Source: Comamonadaceae bacterium
GTDB taxonomy: Bacteria; Pseudomonadota; Gammaproteobacteria; Burkholderiales; Burkholderiaceae
DNA: 16,780 nt
Direction of reading: 5' to 3'
NCBI GenBank assembly: GCA_947374535.1
Contig: CANCCJ010000053.1
Coordinates: forward strand, 1 to 16,780
The notes beneath the pieces are model-generated. The model worked only from the letters and a program-made list of their open reading frames with translations, was not told where the DNA came from and did not search any database. The stretch's first letter is position 1; each line of letters opens with the position of its first letter. Shown piece after piece: positions 15,223-16,780 of the stretch. A program made the position numbers and the translations under genes.

Positions 15223-15491
15223 TTCGCGATTTGCACGAAGACTTCGTTTGGCTTGACCATGCCGATCTCAGAGCGGGCGCGCTCTTCGACCATTTCCAGG
15301 CCGTCTTTGAGGTCGTGGAGTTCTGCGCTCAGGCGGTCGTTGGCCAATTGCGCTGCAGCGTTTTGCTGCTTTTGATCTCTCAAGACGTCACGCAAGCGGA
15401 TGACATCTGGCAAGCTGCCGCGACCAAACCACAACTGGCCCTGCAGCACGAGCAACAGGGCAATCAGCACGAGGTGGAGTGGGCGCAGCAT
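15219..15491 (-). CDS. ftsB: Cell division protein FtsB
   Basis: A small bitopic divisome protein, 90 aa from ATG 15491. A short cytoplasmic N-terminus is followed by one TM (about 4-21, LHLVLIALLLVLQGQLWF). A coiled coil runs over about 28-65, then comes the conserved ERARSEIGMVKPNEVF (71-86). It forms the FtsQ-FtsL-FtsB complex that activates septal peptidoglycan synthesis. A GTG directly upstream (15494) is an alternative start that adds one residue. It follows eno by 10 nt with no visible Shine-Dalgarno and overlaps pnuC by 4 nt. The eno-ftsB pair is common across beta- and gammaproteobacteria. Confidence 0.95.
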   Translation of the reverse strand: MLRPLHLVLIALLLVLQGQLWFGRGSLPDVIRLRDVLRDQKQQNAAAQLANDRLSAELHDLKDGLEMVEERARSEIGMVKPNEVFVQIAK

Positions 15492-15501
15492 CACGAGCGG
15501 G

Positions 15502-16780
<1,279 letters not shown>

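Overview
The window reads as a chromosomal core segment from a betaproteobacterium, most likely Burkholderiales and Comamonadaceae-like (Limnohabitans/Rhodoferax type). I infer this from moderate GC, protein features typical of that group (L31 type B, a Bug/TctC tricarboxylate receptor, a long Hsp33) and gene adjacencies common there (rlmE-ftsH-folP-glmM, eno-ftsB, ferritin-like protein next to gamma-carbonic anhydrase). Coding density is very high. No stretch over 300 bases lacks a gene, and I see no tRNA, rRNA, CRISPR array, insertion sequence, phage gene or replication origin.

Left block (1-5138, + strand): the tail of rlmE, a probable heat-shock (sigma-32) promoter, ftsH, an intrinsic terminator, then folP, glmM and an uncharacterised beta-barrel outer-membrane protein whose start overlaps glmM. 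These cover membrane and rRNA quality control, folate synthesis and the first committed amino-sugar step toward peptidoglycan/LPS.

Middle block (5207-9633, - strand, read right to left): an AEC-family carrier, rpmE2 with its own promoter and terminator, a large GT-C-like membrane protein starting just after that terminator, and a MATE exporter 7 nt further on.

Right block: a Bug-type periplasmic receptor diverges from the AEC carrier and runs with a 4-nt overlap into xerD (+). xerD converges on a DUF455 ferritin-like gene (-). That gene diverges from a gamma-carbonic-anhydrase homologue (+), which is coupled by a 1-nt overlap to hslO (Hsp33). hslO converges on the unit eno-ftsB-pnuC-NR kinase (-), in which the last three genes overlap by 4 nt. 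eno runs off the right edge and lacks only about its first two codons.

I found no clearly new multi-gene system. The points most worth a second look are: a compact nicotinamide riboside uptake/phosphorylation pair attached to eno-ftsB, whose kinase has a cysteine-rich C-terminal tail; a 10-bp palindrome that gives overlapping divergent -10 elements and perhaps a leaderless ferritin-like mRNA; the ftsH sigma-32 promoter; two intrinsic terminators placed 11-12 nt before the next start codon; and the overlapping outer-membrane gene after glmM.
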